DNA of 64,000 nucleotides from Ramlibacter monticola (GCF_016722785.1 NZ_JAEQNE010000004.1:62001-126000); one strand, 5' to 3'; positions 7,156-17,066 are shown, counted from the first letter of the stretch. The notes: generated by a model from the letters alone, not told the origin. Numbers and translations: made by a program.

Positions 7156-8700
7156 ATGTCACTGACCCTGCGCGCGGTGTCGCTGAACGACCAGCCGCTC
7201 ACCCAGCCCATCACCGCGCAATTCGATGCGCACGGCGGCACCATCGGAAGGGCCGACCACAACACGCTGGCGCTGCCCGACCCGGAGCGGCACATCTCGC
7301 GCGAGCAGGCGGAGATCGTGGCGTTCGGCAGCGGCTTCGTGATCCGCAACGTCGGCAGCTCCAACCCGATCCTGGTGCGCAACCAGCCGCTCGCCCGCGG
7401 CGAGTCGACGCCGCTGGTGCACCAGGACCAGGTGCGCATCGGGCGCTACCTGCTGGAGGTGTGCGAAGAGCAGGGCGCCAGCGCGGAGCCGACCTTGCAG
7501 CCGGCGCGGGAGGACAGCCTGCCGCGGGGACGCGAGGCGCCGGCCGCTCCGCTGTCCCCCGACAATCCCTTCGCGGACCTGCTGGCGCCCGCGACACCGG
7601 TCGCACCTTGCGCAGCCGCGGCGCCCGGCGCGCCGGCCACGCCCTGGCCCGCGCGGCTGCCGGACGACTTCGATCCCTTCGCTGCACCGGTCGCAGCCGT
7701 TCCCGCGGCGCCGGCTCCCGCCGCGGCCGCGAAGGGCGTGTTCGACGACCTGGTGCCGGCCGCGGCGCCGTCTTCCCTCGACGCGATGTTCGGCCTGCAG
7801 GGCGGGGCGGGCGGCGATCCGCTGGCGGCTTTCATCGCCGACGTGCAGCCCGCGGCGGCGCAGGACACGCCGCGCCCCTCCACCGATCCGCTGGTCCTCT
7901 TCGGCGCGCCGGCGCCGGCGGCGCCGCCGCCGGAAGTCGCACCGGACCGCACGCCGGAAGTGCGCGCGGCCTTCACGCCGCCGCGCCCCGTGGTGGCGCG
8001 GGCGGCCGAGCCGCCGTCCCCGCCGACGCCGGTGCCGGTGCCGGTGCCGGTGCCGGGTCCGCCGGAGCTGCCCGCCGCCGCGCCGCCATCGGACGCGGAA
8101 GCGGCCGCCCTCTGGCTGGCGTTCTGCGAAGGCGCCGGCGTGCGCATCGTGCCGGCGCAGGGCGTGTCGCCCGAGCTGCTGCGCGGAGCGGGCGCGCTGC
8201 TGCGTGCGGCGATCGACGGCACGCTGCAACTGATCGCGGTGCGCGCGGCCACGCGCCAGGAACTGCACGCCCAGGTCACCGTGATCCAGGCGCGCAACAA
8301 CAATCCGCTGAAGTTCTCGCCCGACGGGCAGGCCGCGCTGGAGCAGTTGCTGCAGCCGCCGGTGCGCGGCTTCCTGGCCGGTCCGGCCGCCGTCACCGAA
8401 GCGATGGACGACCTCGTCGGCCACGCGATCGGCACCATGGCCGGCACGCGCGCGGCGCTCGAAGGCGTGCTGGCCCGCTTCGGGCCGCGCCCGCTGGAGG
8501 ACAAGCTGGCGGGCCGGTCGACCCTGGCGAGCGTGCTGCCCATGGCGCGCAAGGCGAAGCTGTGGGAGCTGTACCTGCAGCACTACCAGGGCATCCGCGA
8601 GGAGGCGCAGGAGGACTTCCACGCCCTGTTCGGCAAGGCCTTCGTCGAGGCCTACGAGCAGCAGCTGGAACGCCTGCAACGCGAGCGGCCGCGCCGCTAG
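7156..8700 (+). CDS. tagH: T6SS FHA-domain protein (TagH/ImpI family)
   Basis: 514 residues from the ATG at 7156. The frame stays open upstream, but the FHA domain begins right after this start, and the upstream part overlaps the preceding gene. The FHA domain (about 20-105) shows GGTIGRADHN, the ERHISREQAEI segment and VGSSNP, the phosphothreonine-recognition surface. A 250-residue Ala/Pro-rich linker follows. The C-terminal domain (about 315-514) is the TagH/ImpI-type domain with NNPLKFSPDG and a helical end. In the known pathway the kinase phosphorylates the FHA protein, which then promotes T6SS assembly. It is 8 bp from pppA. Confidence 0.87.
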   Translation: MSLTLRAVSLNDQPLTQPITAQFDAHGGTIGRADHNTLALPDPERHISREQAEIVAFGSGFVIRNVGSSNPILVRNQPLARGESTPLVHQDQVRIGRYLLEVCEEQGASAEPTLQPAREDSLPRGREAPAAPLSPDNPFADLLAPATPVAPCAAAAPGAPATPWPARLPDDFDPFAAPVAAVPAAPAPAAAAKGVFDDLVPAAAPSSLDAMFGLQGGAGGDPLAAFIADVQPAAAQDTPRPSTDPLVLFGAPAPAAPPPEVAPDRTPEVRAAFTPPRPVVARAAEPPSPPTPVPVPVPVPGPPELPAAAPPSDAEAAALWLAFCEGAGVRIVPAQGVSPELLRGAGALLRAAIDGTLQLIAVRAATRQELHAQVTVIQARNNNPLKFSPDGQAALEQLLQPPVRGFLAGPAAVTEAMDDLVGHAIGTMAGTRAALEGVLARFGPRPLEDKLAGRSTLASVLPMARKAKLWELYLQHYQGIREEAQEDFHALFGKAFVEAYEQQLERLQRERPRR

Positions 8701-8708
8701 GAGGGCCG

Positions 8709-9458
8709 ATGGTGGAGATCGCCGTCGCCAGCCGCAGCGAACGCGGCCAGCGCAGCACGAACGAGGACCGGGTCGCGGTCTGCCGCGCGGGCCCGCGCTG
8801 GATCGCCGTGCTCGCCGACGGCGCCGGCGGTCACCGCGGCGGCGCCGAGGCGGCGCACTGTGCCGTGGAGCACCTGCAGGAGGCCCTGCGGGCCTGCGAC
8901 GGGGCCTTCGATCCCGAGGCGCTGACGCAGGCGGTGCTCGCTACGCACCGCTGCGTGCTGGACGCGCAGGAATCGGGCGCCGGTCCCCGCGGCATGCACA
9001 CGACGCTGGTGGTCCTGTGGATCGACGCCGGCTCCGGCCGCGCCCTGTGGACCCACGTGGGCGACTCGCGCCTCTACGTCGTGCGGCGCGGGGCGCTGCG
9101 CCAGCTCACTTCCGACGACAGCGTGGTGCAGCGCATGGTGGACGCCGGCCTGCTGACGGCGCAGCAGGCGCTGGTGCACCCGTACAGGAACCAGCTCGTC
9201 GCCGCGCTCGGCGTCGCCGGCGAACTCGAGCCGCACACGCAGCGCAGCGCGGTGCAGCTGGAGCCGGGCGACGCCTTCCTCCTGTGCAGCGACGGCTGGT
9301 GGGGCGCGCTGAACGAGGCCGCCATCCTGGGCAGCCTGGCCGATGCGGACAACCCGGAGGAATGGCTGGCGACGATGCAGGGCGCGATCGAGTCGCTGGC
9401 GCAGCCGCGGCAGGACAACTTCAGCGCGATCGCAGCCTGGGTCGGCCAGCTCGCCTGA
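8709..9458 (+). CDS. pppA: PP2C-family Ser/Thr phosphatase (PppA-like)
   Basis: 249 residues carrying the PP2C metal-binding motifs in order: NEDRV, LADGAGGH, a MHTTLVVL segment, THVGDSRLY, LLCSDGWW and DNFSAI at the end. It should dephosphorylate the FHA protein and the kinase, switching secretion off. The ATG lies 8 bp after the tagH stop with a GAGGG ribosome binding site. The T6SS plus-strand block ends here; the next two genes are metabolic. Confidence 0.88.
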   Translation: MVEIAVASRSERGQRSTNEDRVAVCRAGPRWIAVLADGAGGHRGGAEAAHCAVEHLQEALRACDGAFDPEALTQAVLATHRCVLDAQESGAGPRGMHTTLVVLWIDAGSGRALWTHVGDSRLYVVRRGALRQLTSDDSVVQRMVDAGLLTAQQALVHPYRNQLVAALGVAGELEPHTQRSAVQLEPGDAFLLCSDGWWGALNEAAILGSLADADNPEEWLATMQGAIESLAQPRQDNFSAIAAWVGQLA

Positions 9459-9567
9459 GACCACGGCCCGGCTGGATGAAACCAGTGGAAACAGTCCTGT
9501 CTCGCGGGCGGTCTGTTGCGCTTCAATGCCTCCGCATTCCCATAACCCTACCATCAGGAGACAGGTC

Positions 9568-10752
9568 ATGAAGCACGTGATCGCGCTTGCGACGATTTGC
9601 TGTATGGGGTTGCCGGTGCTGGCGCAGCAGACGCCGGCGGAGGAGCCGGGCTGGGCCAAAGGGCGCCCGAAGTCGGAGACGGCGATGAAGATGGCGCCGG
9701 TGCCGGCGTTCCCGATTCCCACGGCACCCGACAAGCTGCCCACCTCGAAGTTCAAGCTGCCGCCCGGCTTCAAGGTCGAGACCTGGGCTTCCGGCGTACT
9801 GGACGCGCGCGGATTGCGCCAGGGACCGAACAACACCATCTTCGTCAGCACGCTGTTCGTGGGCAACAAGGTCTACGCGATCCCCGAAAGCGGCAAGCGC
9901 GAGGCCAAGGTGATCATCGACAAGATGCCGATGGCCGCCGGCATCGAGTACTACAAGGGCTCGCTCTTCGTCGCCACCAACACGAAGATCATGCGCTACG
10001 ACAACGTGGACGGAAAACTCGACAATCTCGGCGAACCGAAGGTGATCTACGACAAGCTGCCCGGCGGCGGCGACCACAGCTGGAAGTACCTGCGCATCAA
10101 GGACGAAAGGCTGTACTACGAAGTCGGTGCACCGTGCAACATCTGCGATCCGGGCGAGTGGGCCAAGCTCTACAGCATCAAGCTCGACGGCTCCGACCTG
10201 CAGACCATCGCCTCGGGCGTGCGCAACACGGTGGGCTTCGACTTCGATCCCAAGGACGGCACGATCTGGTTCACCGACAACGGCCGCGACTGGTTCAGCG
10301 AAGAGTTGCCCAACGACGAACTGAACCACATCACGCAGCCCGGCAAGCAGCACTTCGGCTACCCGTACTGCCACCAGGGCAACATCCCCGATCCCGAATT
10401 CGGCTGGGGCAAGTCGTGCGACGACTACGCCAAGCCCGCCGCGCTGCTCGGGCCGCACGCGGGTTCGCTGGGGCTGAAGTTCTACACCGGCAAGATGTTC
10501 CCGGCCAAGTACCAGGGCGCGATGTTCATCGCCCGCCACGGCCCGTGGAACCGCACCAAGAAGTACGCCGACGTCTCCGTCGCCTTCAAGGACGGCAAGG
10601 GCGGTGTCCGGGTCGAGCCGTTCATGACGGGCTTCGTCGAGAACAACAGCTACCTGGGTCGTCCGGTGGACTTCCTGATCCTGAAGGACGGGTCGCTGCT
10701 GGTGAGCGACGACCACGCCGGCGCCATCTACCGCATCAGCTACGGCAAATAG
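9568..10752 (+). CDS. Exported PQQ-type sugar (sorbosone-like) dehydrogenase, copy A
   Basis: 394 residues from the ATG at 9568 (RBS CAGGAGACAG), with a Sec signal peptide ending near VLAQQ. The rest is a six-bladed beta-propeller of the soluble glucose/sorbosone dehydrogenase family, with a FKLPPGFKVETWASG entry, GVRNTVGFDFDP, DNGRDW, PYCHQG and RHGPWNR segments. Such enzymes oxidise sugars or other alcohols/aldehydes in the periplasm using PQQ. The cytochrome c gene that overlaps its stop is the likely electron acceptor. A close paralogue with the same cytochrome partner lies at 24381. The substrate is unknown. The gene sits between two T6SS gene blocks. Confidence 0.8.
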   Translation: MKHVIALATICCMGLPVLAQQTPAEEPGWAKGRPKSETAMKMAPVPAFPIPTAPDKLPTSKFKLPPGFKVETWASGVLDARGLRQGPNNTIFVSTLFVGNKVYAIPESGKREAKVIIDKMPMAAGIEYYKGSLFVATNTKIMRYDNVDGKLDNLGEPKVIYDKLPGGGDHSWKYLRIKDERLYYEVGAPCNICDPGEWAKLYSIKLDGSDLQTIASGVRNTVGFDFDPKDGTIWFTDNGRDWFSEELPNDELNHITQPGKQHFGYPYCHQGNIPDPEFGWGKSCDDYAKPAALLGPHAGSLGLKFYTGKMFPAKYQGAMFIARHGPWNRTKKYADVSVAFKDGKGGVRVEPFMTGFVENNSYLGRPVDFLILKDGSLLVSDDHAGAIYRISYGK

Positions 10753-11453
10753 TGGCGAACGCCGGCATTGCAGTCTGGATGTCCGGCGCGGTGTTGCTGG
10801 CCGCGGCGCTGGGCGCGCCGCCGGCCGGCGGGCAGCAATCCCCGAGGAAGCCGGGCACGGCGGCGAGCGCGCCGGCAGCGGCCGCCGCCAAGGCCCCGGC
10901 CGCTTCCACCAACTACGCGCAACGCTTCGCGACGCAGTGCGCCGCCTGCCATGGCGCCAACGGGCGCAACGAGCCGCCGCTCATCCCGGTGCTGGCGGGC
11001 CAGCCTTCGCTGTACGCGATCACGCAACTGTTCCTGTTCCGCGAAGGGCGGCGTGGCGCCGACACCATGGCCGTCATCGCGAAGACGCTGACCGACGACG
11101 ACCTGCGCGGTTTCTCGGACTTCATTGGCACCTTGCCGCCCGTGCCTGCCCCGCCGCCCGTCGCGCCGCCCGACGCGGCCCGCATGGAGAAGGGCAGGGC
11201 GCTGGCGCAGCAGCACAAGTGCCTGTTCTGTCACGGCGCCGAACTGGAGGGTGGCCAGCAGGTGCCGCGCATCGCGGGCCAGCACGAGGACTACCTTCGC
11301 ATGACCTTGCGTGGCTTCCAGTCCGGCGCGCGTCCGGCGTACACGCAGGCGATGCCCGCCGCGGTGAGCCAGATCCCGGTGGCCGACCTGGACACCCTGG
11401 CCTACTACGCGGCGCGGTTTTCCGTCGCGGCGCCCAAGGCGGCGGGCAAGTAG
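10752..11453 (+). CDS. Exported dihaem cytochrome c (c4-like), copy A
   Basis: 233 residues from a GTG overlapping the upstream stop (TAGTG), which gives a signal-peptide-like N terminus and an Ala-rich linker. There are two haem-binding motifs, CAACH and CLFCH, in two similar half-domains, each followed by a QP/IAGQ segment as in c4/c553-type dihaem cytochromes. It should accept electrons from the adjacent PQQ-type dehydrogenase and pass them to a terminal oxidase or reductase. Its paralogue at 25612 has the same position relative to its dehydrogenase. Confidence 0.82.
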   Translation: MANAGIAVWMSGAVLLAAALGAPPAGGQQSPRKPGTAASAPAAAAAKAPAASTNYAQRFATQCAACHGANGRNEPPLIPVLAGQPSLYAITQLFLFREGRRGADTMAVIAKTLTDDDLRGFSDFIGTLPPVPAPPPVAPPDAARMEKGRALAQQHKCLFCHGAELEGGQQVPRIAGQHEDYLRMTLRGFQSGARPAYTQAMPAAVSQIPVADLDTLAYYAARFSVAAPKAAGK

Positions 11454-11468
11454 CGCCGCGCTCGCGCT

Positions 11469-12170
11469 TCAGCGCGGGCTGCCCGTGAGCAGGCGGGCGA
11501 ACTCGGGGCCGTCCGGCAGCCCGCGCATGATCTCCAGCGCGTCCTGGCTGCCCTCCGGCGTCAGGCGCCACCACAGGGTGCAGCCGGCCAGCCGCGCCGC
11601 GAATTCCTGCGCCGCGACCGCCTGCAGCCAGTCCGACAGGGGCGCCGCCCGGCCCAGGCGGTAGCGTGTCGTCGGCTCCTGCCCCTCCGTCGCGAGCGCG
11701 CTCGCGCGCCCCGGCGTGGGCCAGGCCGGCGCCGCCTGCAGCGCGGATTCCAGCGCATCGACCGAGCCGCCGCGGTCGTCCAGCGTCTGCACGGCCGCCT
11801 GGGCGAGGTGTTCGAACCAGCGATCCAGGTGGTCCAGCGCGATGCGATCGCGCGGCGCCTGGTCGCGCGGGTGCGCGATCAGCAGCGGGTAGTAGCGGCC
11901 CACGGCGTCGCAGCTGGGCATCAGCAGGCCGAACCACCAGCGCCGGTCGACCACCCCCGGGGCCCAGCCGAAGCGCAGCAGCGGCGCGTTGAGGTACACC
12001 GCCAGCCAATGGTCGCCGAGCGCGGCCCGTGCGCCCGGCATCGCCTGCGCCAGCCAGGCCTCGCAGGCGCGCAGCCATTCGGGCGGCAGGCGCCGGTGGG
12101 CGAAGTCGCCGAGCATGGACAGCTTGCCGTACCAACCCGGCACGGCGTCGAAGGAGGGCGGGGGCGACAT
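11469..12170 (-). CDS. tagF: T6SS-associated protein TagF
   Basis: 233 residues matching the TagF family: the opening PGWYGKLSMLGDFAHRRLP, then WL..AM, NAPLLRFGWAPGVVD..WWFGLLMPS.D.VGRYYPL. TagF is a cytoplasmic post-translational repressor of T6SS acting beside the threonine-phosphorylation pathway. In some bacteria it is fused to PppA; here the two are separate genes. It is the last gene of the minus-strand operon, 7 bp after tssM. Confidence 0.9.
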   Translation of the reverse strand: MSPPPSFDAVPGWYGKLSMLGDFAHRRLPPEWLRACEAWLAQAMPGARAALGDHWLAVYLNAPLLRFGWAPGVVDRRWWFGLLMPSCDAVGRYYPLLIAHPRDQAPRDRIALDHLDRWFEHLAQAAVQTLDDRGGSVDALESALQAAPAWPTPGRASALATEGQEPTTRYRLGRAAPLSDWLQAVAAQEFAARLAGCTLWWRLTPEGSQDALEIMRGLPDGPEFARLLTGSPR

Positions 12171-12177
12171 GGCCGTC

Positions 12178-15100
12178 TCAGAGTCCGGTGGGACAGGCGA
12201 AGTCGCTCAGCTCGCGCAGGCGGAAGGGGTTGCGCACGCTGTTGGCGGTCACCTCGAAGACCGCCTTGCGGCCGTCGACGTCGAAGGTGGCGCGGAAGCG
12301 CTCCGGCACGCTGCCGGGCTCGATCTTCACGCGGTCGAACAGGCGCAGCAGCGCCCAGGGTCCCTCGAACACGGCGCCGAAGGTGCTGCCGGTGGAGGGC
12401 GGGTTCACCTGCACGCGCACCTGCATGCTGCCGCGCGGGCCCGGCCACTGCACGGTGGTGGGGATCTGCGGGCCGTGGTCGTACTGCACGACCTGGCCGT
12501 CGACGTCGAGGATGAACTGGCGCAGGCTGGCGTCCATCTCCACCGGCTTGAACTGCAGGCGCAGCGAGGGCGCGTTGCCGGCCGGGAAGAAGGTCTCGCG
12601 GATCGCCTGCGCGCGCTGGAACTGCGGCAGCGAGCCGTTGTCGGCGCCGAGCGGGATGCCCTCCACGGTGCGGAACTTCCAGGGCCGCGCGCTCGTGTCC
12701 ACGTAGGCGGCCAGCTTCTGCTGGAACAGCTGGTCGATCTTGCCGCCGGGGCCGAACAGGAGCGCGAAGTCCGCCTGGGTGGCGTCGCGCCCGGAGGCGC
12801 GGTCCAGCGGGTAGCGCCCCGCCACCGCCTGCTGGCAGAACTCGCCCACCTGCGATCGCACCTCCTGCCCGAGGTTCTGCCGCACCAGCAGCTGCGCCAC
12901 CTGGCCGCTGTTCTGCGACAGGTTGTCCAGCATGGAGCGCACCGGCTCGGGCATGCGCGCCGCCTCCGACTTCACCCTGTTCGGCAGCGGCGAAGGCGGC
13001 GGCGCCGCACCGCCCTTCACCGCGCTGTCCACCGCGTTGAGCAGCACGTGCACCTCGCCGATCAGCGCGATCGTGTCGTCGAGGGGCGCCTTGCCCCCTT
13101 CCGGCGCGGTGACGAACCGGCGCAGCGCGGCGAAGCGGTCGTCGACGATGGCTTCGATGCGCGGGCCGCTTTCGGTCTTGCGCTGCGCGAGCAGGTCCGA
13201 CAGCGCCTTGCGGCCCTTCTTGAGGGCGTCGGTGGCCGTGTCGGTGCCCTTCTCGATCACGTTGCGGCCGCCGGCCGCCAGCAAGGTGGTCTCGCGCGAC
13301 ATGGCCTTCATGAGCGGCGGCAGCGGGCTGTCCGGCGCCGACAGCAGGCGCGCCATCTGGACGGCCTGCGGCAGGCCCGGCATGGGCTGCAGCCGCACGT
13401 CGGCGACGAAGGCCTGCCACACCGTGGAGTACTCGTTGAGGTAGATGCGGCGCACGTCGTCGAGCAGCTGGTCGCTGGCGACAACCGCCGCGGCCGGGTC
13501 CTGCGGCGTCGCCGCCACCCCGAGCACCCAGCCCTGTTCGTCGGCGAGCTGGCGGGTGACGCGGGTGACCTCCTTCTGGAAGCCGCGGTGGTAGCCGTCG
13601 TAGGTGAAGAGGCCCGGAACGCCCTTGGTGAGCGGCAGGCCGCTGGCGCGCTGGAACACCAGGGCCGCGTTGTTGCCCGCCACCTTCACCGCGGTGAACT
13701 CGGGGAACTCGCTGCCCAGGCCGCGATGGCGCATGCGCTGGTAGATGCGCAGCGGCAGCTGCACGCTCGCGAGCCGCGCGCGGTGGAACTCCACCAGCGT
13801 GCGGTCCTCCGGCAGCGAGGAGACGGCGGGGCCCTGCGCCAGCAGCGCATCGAGGTGGGCGGTGAGCTCCGCGCGCTGCTGCGGGTCCAGCGAGCGGCCG
13901 AACTGCGCGTCCCAGTCCGCCTCCACGTAGGCCTTCAGCGCCTCGGCGTCGAAGTGCTGGATGTCGTGCAGCATCAGGTAGGCCTTGAGCGCCTCGTACT
14001 GGCTGTCCATCGCCGCGCCGGCCAGACGCAGCTGCTCCTCGATGCGCAGGCCGATGCGGGGCAGCACGGCGTCGACCAGCATGCGCTCGTAGGCGCGGTG
14101 CGCGGCGCTCTCGAGCTTGCGGCCCTGGTAGAGGCCGCTGCCCAGCGTCCAGGGCACGTGGTCCTGGCCGCCGGCGAGGCTGCGCGTCGCCGCGAGCGCC
14201 GGCAGCAGCGGCTGCAGGTCGGGCGTGGCGCGGTTGGGCGTTTCCTGCACCAGCTGGCGCACGCGCTCGGCCCGGCCCGCCACCAGGTCGACGTAGCGCC
14301 GGTTGTTGACGTAGCTGAAGGTCCACGCGCCCAGCGTGCCCACGGTGAGGACGCCGATGGCGGCATAGGCGCCCGCGGCCAGCCAGCGCCGGCGGCGCTC
14401 CCACTTGAGGTTGGTGCCGGCCAGGCCCTGCTCGGCGAACACCACCTCGCCCATGAGCCGGTTCAGGAAATAGCTCTTGCCGCTCGCCCGGTTGGGCGCG
14501 AGCACGGCGCGTTCGAGTCGGTAGCTGCGCGCGATGGAGCCCAGCACGCGGTCGATCGGCGTGCCTTCCTGCGTGCCGCTGATGAAGTAGAAGCCGCGCA
14601 GCAGGCTCTCGGGTTCGTAGGTGGAAGGGGCGAACGCCGCCTCCAGGAACTCCTGCAGGGCGCCGCGCAGGGCGGCGAACTGGCTGGGGAAGCCGTAGAT
14701 GCGCGCGCGGGCGCGCGGGTCGCGCTCGCCCTGCAGCCGCTCGATCAGCCCGTCGGACAGCCTTTGCAGCAGCGCGTCGAACTCGGGGCCGAAGCGCCCC
14801 GGCGCCTGGCCGGCCTGCTGCAGCGGGAAGGTCGCCCCCCAGGGGGTGGCGCGCTGTTCCTTGTCGATGGTCGCGAAGTAGTCCACGAAGCCGGCCAGCA
14901 GGTCCGACTTGGTGACCAGCACGTAGACCGGGAAGCGGATCGCGAGGTGCTCGTGCAGTTCGTTCAGGCGCTCGCGCACGGTGGCCGCGTAGTGCGCGCG
15001 CGCGCCGGCGTCGCGGGCCAGCAGGTCGCTGGCCGACACCGTGACCAGCACGCCGTTGAGCGGCTGGCGCGGCCGCGCGCGGCGCAGCAGGGCGAGGAAG

Positions 15101-15744
15101 CCGCCCCAGGTGGCGCGGTCGTTCTCGCGGTCGCTGTCCTGCGTCACGAAGCGGCCGGCCGTGTCGATCAGCACGGCCTGGTCGGTGAACCACCAGTCGC
15201 AGTTGCGCGTGCCGCCCACGCCGCGCAGCGCCTGTTCGCCCCCGTTGCCGGCCAGCGGGAAGTTCAGTCCGCAGTTGTGCAGGGCGGTCGTCTTGCCCGA
15301 GCCCGGCGCACCGACGATCAGGTACCAGGGCAGCTCGTAGAGATAGCGGCCGCGCAGCCGCGCCGCCCAGCCGGAAAGCACGCCGCCGCGGCCGAAGCGC
15401 GCCCGCTGCAGCGCGCCCATGGCCTGCTCGAAACGCTGGCGCACCGCCTTCAGGTCCGCGCTCTCGGCTTCCGCGCGCTCGCCGGCCGGCGCGGCCGCCA
15501 GCAGCTGGTTCACGACGGCGGCGTTGCCGCGCCCGGCGCGCCAGCGCTTCCACGCCACCAGCGCGACCACCAGCACGCCCAGCGAGGCGATGGCGATCCA
15601 GCGCGCCGATTCCGTCTCCAGCGGGCGCCGCTCGGCGATCGCGACCAGCGGGCCGACGATCCAGATCGCCACCCCCAGGGCGAGCAGCACCAGGGCCAGC
15701 AGCAGCCAGCGGTTGAACACCAGTCCGAGCAGCTTCTTGATCAT
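12178..15744 (-). CDS. tssM: T6SS inner-membrane protein TssM (IcmF family)
   Basis: 1,188 residues, the usual length. Two N-terminal membrane segments (about 13-35 and 48-65) precede a cytoplasmic NTPase-like domain with a Walker A motif GAPGSGKT (145-152) and an LIDTAGRF segment. A third membrane segment near 455 leads into a large periplasmic region that contacts TssJ. The Walker motif is intact. TssM with TssL and TssJ forms the trans-envelope complex that anchors the baseplate. Its start overlaps the tssL stop by 4 bp. Confidence 0.95.
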   Translation of the reverse strand: MIKKLLGLVFNRWLLLALVLLALGVAIWIVGPLVAIAERRPLETESARWIAIASLGVLVVALVAWKRWRAGRGNAAVVNQLLAAAPAGERAEAESADLKAVRQRFEQAMGALQRARFGRGGVLSGWAARLRGRYLYELPWYLIVGAPGSGKTTALHNCGLNFPLAGNGGEQALRGVGGTRNCDWWFTDQAVLIDTAGRFVTQDSDRENDRATWGGFLALLRRARPRQPLNGVLVTVSASDLLARDAGARAHYAATVRERLNELHEHLAIRFPVYVLVTKSDLLAGFVDYFATIDKEQRATPWGATFPLQQAGQAPGRFGPEFDALLQRLSDGLIERLQGERDPRARARIYGFPSQFAALRGALQEFLEAAFAPSTYEPESLLRGFYFISGTQEGTPIDRVLGSIARSYRLERAVLAPNRASGKSYFLNRLMGEVVFAEQGLAGTNLKWERRRRWLAAGAYAAIGVLTVGTLGAWTFSYVNNRRYVDLVAGRAERVRQLVQETPNRATPDLQPLLPALAATRSLAGGQDHVPWTLGSGLYQGRKLESAAHRAYERMLVDAVLPRIGLRIEEQLRLAGAAMDSQYEALKAYLMLHDIQHFDAEALKAYVEADWDAQFGRSLDPQQRAELTAHLDALLAQGPAVSSLPEDRTLVEFHRARLASVQLPLRIYQRMRHRGLGSEFPEFTAVKVAGNNAALVFQRASGLPLTKGVPGLFTYDGYHRGFQKEVTRVTRQLADEQGWVLGVAATPQDPAAAVVASDQLLDDVRRIYLNEYSTVWQAFVADVRLQPMPGLPQAVQMARLLSAPDSPLPPLMKAMSRETTLLAAGGRNVIEKGTDTATDALKKGRKALSDLLAQRKTESGPRIEAIVDDRFAALRRFVTAPEGGKAPLDDTIALIGEVHVLLNAVDSAVKGGAAPPPSPLPNRVKSEAARMPEPVRSMLDNLSQNSGQVAQLLVRQNLGQEVRSQVGEFCQQAVAGRYPLDRASGRDATQADFALLFGPGGKIDQLFQQKLAAYVDTSARPWKFRTVEGIPLGADNGSLPQFQRAQAIRETFFPAGNAPSLRLQFKPVEMDASLRQFILDVDGQVVQYDHGPQIPTTVQWPGPRGSMQVRVQVNPPSTGSTFGAVFEGPWALLRLFDRVKIEPGSVPERFRATFDVDGRKAVFEVTANSVRNPFRLRELSDFACPTGL

Positions 15745-17066
15745 TTCGCGGGCGCCGTGGGCGGGCTGCCGTCGCGGCCGACCACGAGCGTGATCTCGAC
15801 CCGGCGGTTCAGCGCGCGGTTGCCGGGCGTGTCGTTGGCCACCAGCGGTTCCGCGTCGGCCCGCCCTTCGGCGCGGATGCGCTCGGGCGCCACCTTGCGG
15901 GCCACCAGCAGCTCGCGCACGGTGCGGGCGCGTTCCTCCGACAGGTGCCAGTTGGAGGGGAAGCGGGCCGTGCGCGCGATCGGCTGGTTGTCGGTGTGGC
16001 CGGTGACCAGCACGGCGCCGCTCACCTGCGCCAGCGCGTCGGCGATGCGGCCCATCAGCGCCTCGCGGTCCGACAGCAGCGTGGCGCTGCCGGCAGCGAA
16101 GGAGCCGTCGCCGCGCAGCGTGACCACGCTGCGGTCCACCTCGTCGCGCACCGCGACCAGGCCGGCCTTGATGTCCGACTGCAGGAACTGCGCGAGCCGC
16201 GGCCTGGGCGCGGGCAGCGGCGCGGCCACCACCGGCGGCATCAGGCGCAGCCCCTGGATCTGCCCGAACACGGGATCGGACCGGTTGCCGAGCGAGAACG
16301 CGAAGGCGAGATAGCAGGCCACCAGCAGCAGCAGGGAGCCCGCGGCAGTGGCCGCGAGCGGGAGCCAGTCCAGCGCCTTGCCGCGGCGCACGGCCTGCCC
16401 GGCCCAGTGCTGCGCCAGCGCGCGCGGGAAGTCGCCGCGCTGCTGCCGCAGGATCTGCGCGAGCCTGTCCCGCACGGCTTCAAGCTGCGCGCGGCCGTTG
16501 TCGACCACGCGGTAGCGGCCCTCGAAGCCCAGCGTGAGCGCGGCGTAGATCAGTTCCAGCAGGTCGCGGTGGGCGTCGGGCTTCTCGGCCAGCCGCGCCA
16601 TCAGCTGGAACACCTTTTCGCCGCCCTCCGTCTCGTTGTGGAACATCGTGAGCAGGGTGTGCCGGGCCCACACACCCTGCCCGCCCCAGGGCGTGCCGGC
16701 CGCGGCCTCGTCGATCATGGTGCACAGCACGTAGCGCGCCGCCATCACGCGCTCCGGTGCGATGCCCTGGGCGGCGGCCTGCGCCGCGAAGTCGCGGATC
16801 CCCTGCGCGAGCGCATTGCGCAGCGCCTCCACGTCGTCCACCGCGCGCGTGGCGCGCAGCTGCGGAACCACCAGCAGCAGCCGGTTGGCGAGCGCCAGCA
16901 GGGGGTTGAGCCCGTGGTCCGAGGGCGTTTCCTCGGGCAGCGGGCCGGCCGCGGGGTCCGGAAGGCGCGCGGGGGCCGCGGCCTGTCCTCCCGGGTTGGG
17001 CTTGACGAAGGTGCGGTCCTTGTCGTCGAAGTCGGCGAAGGGGTCCCTGACCGCGAAGCTGTCCAT
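15741..17066 (-). CDS. tssL: T6SS protein TssL with C-terminal OmpA peptidoglycan-binding domain
   Basis: 441 residues from the ATG at 17066. A variable N terminus leads to the DotU-type cytoplasmic domain (about 60-245) with NPLL..AN and LCTMIDEA, then a membrane segment (WLPLAATAAGSLLLLVACYLAF), then an OmpA-like domain with TGHTDNQPI and NRRVEITLVV that should bind peptidoglycan. This fused form anchors the membrane complex to the wall without a separate TagL/TagP. It lies between tssK (13 bp upstream) and tssM (4-bp overlap). Confidence 0.94.
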   Translation of the reverse strand: MDSFAVRDPFADFDDKDRTFVKPNPGGQAAAPARLPDPAAGPLPEETPSDHGLNPLLALANRLLLVVPQLRATRAVDDVEALRNALAQGIRDFAAQAAAQGIAPERVMAARYVLCTMIDEAAAGTPWGGQGVWARHTLLTMFHNETEGGEKVFQLMARLAEKPDAHRDLLELIYAALTLGFEGRYRVVDNGRAQLEAVRDRLAQILRQQRGDFPRALAQHWAGQAVRRGKALDWLPLAATAAGSLLLLVACYLAFAFSLGNRSDPVFGQIQGLRLMPPVVAAPLPAPRPRLAQFLQSDIKAGLVAVRDEVDRSVVTLRGDGSFAAGSATLLSDREALMGRIADALAQVSGAVLVTGHTDNQPIARTARFPSNWHLSEERARTVRELLVARKVAPERIRAEGRADAEPLVANDTPGNRALNRRVEITLVVGRDGSPPTAPAK

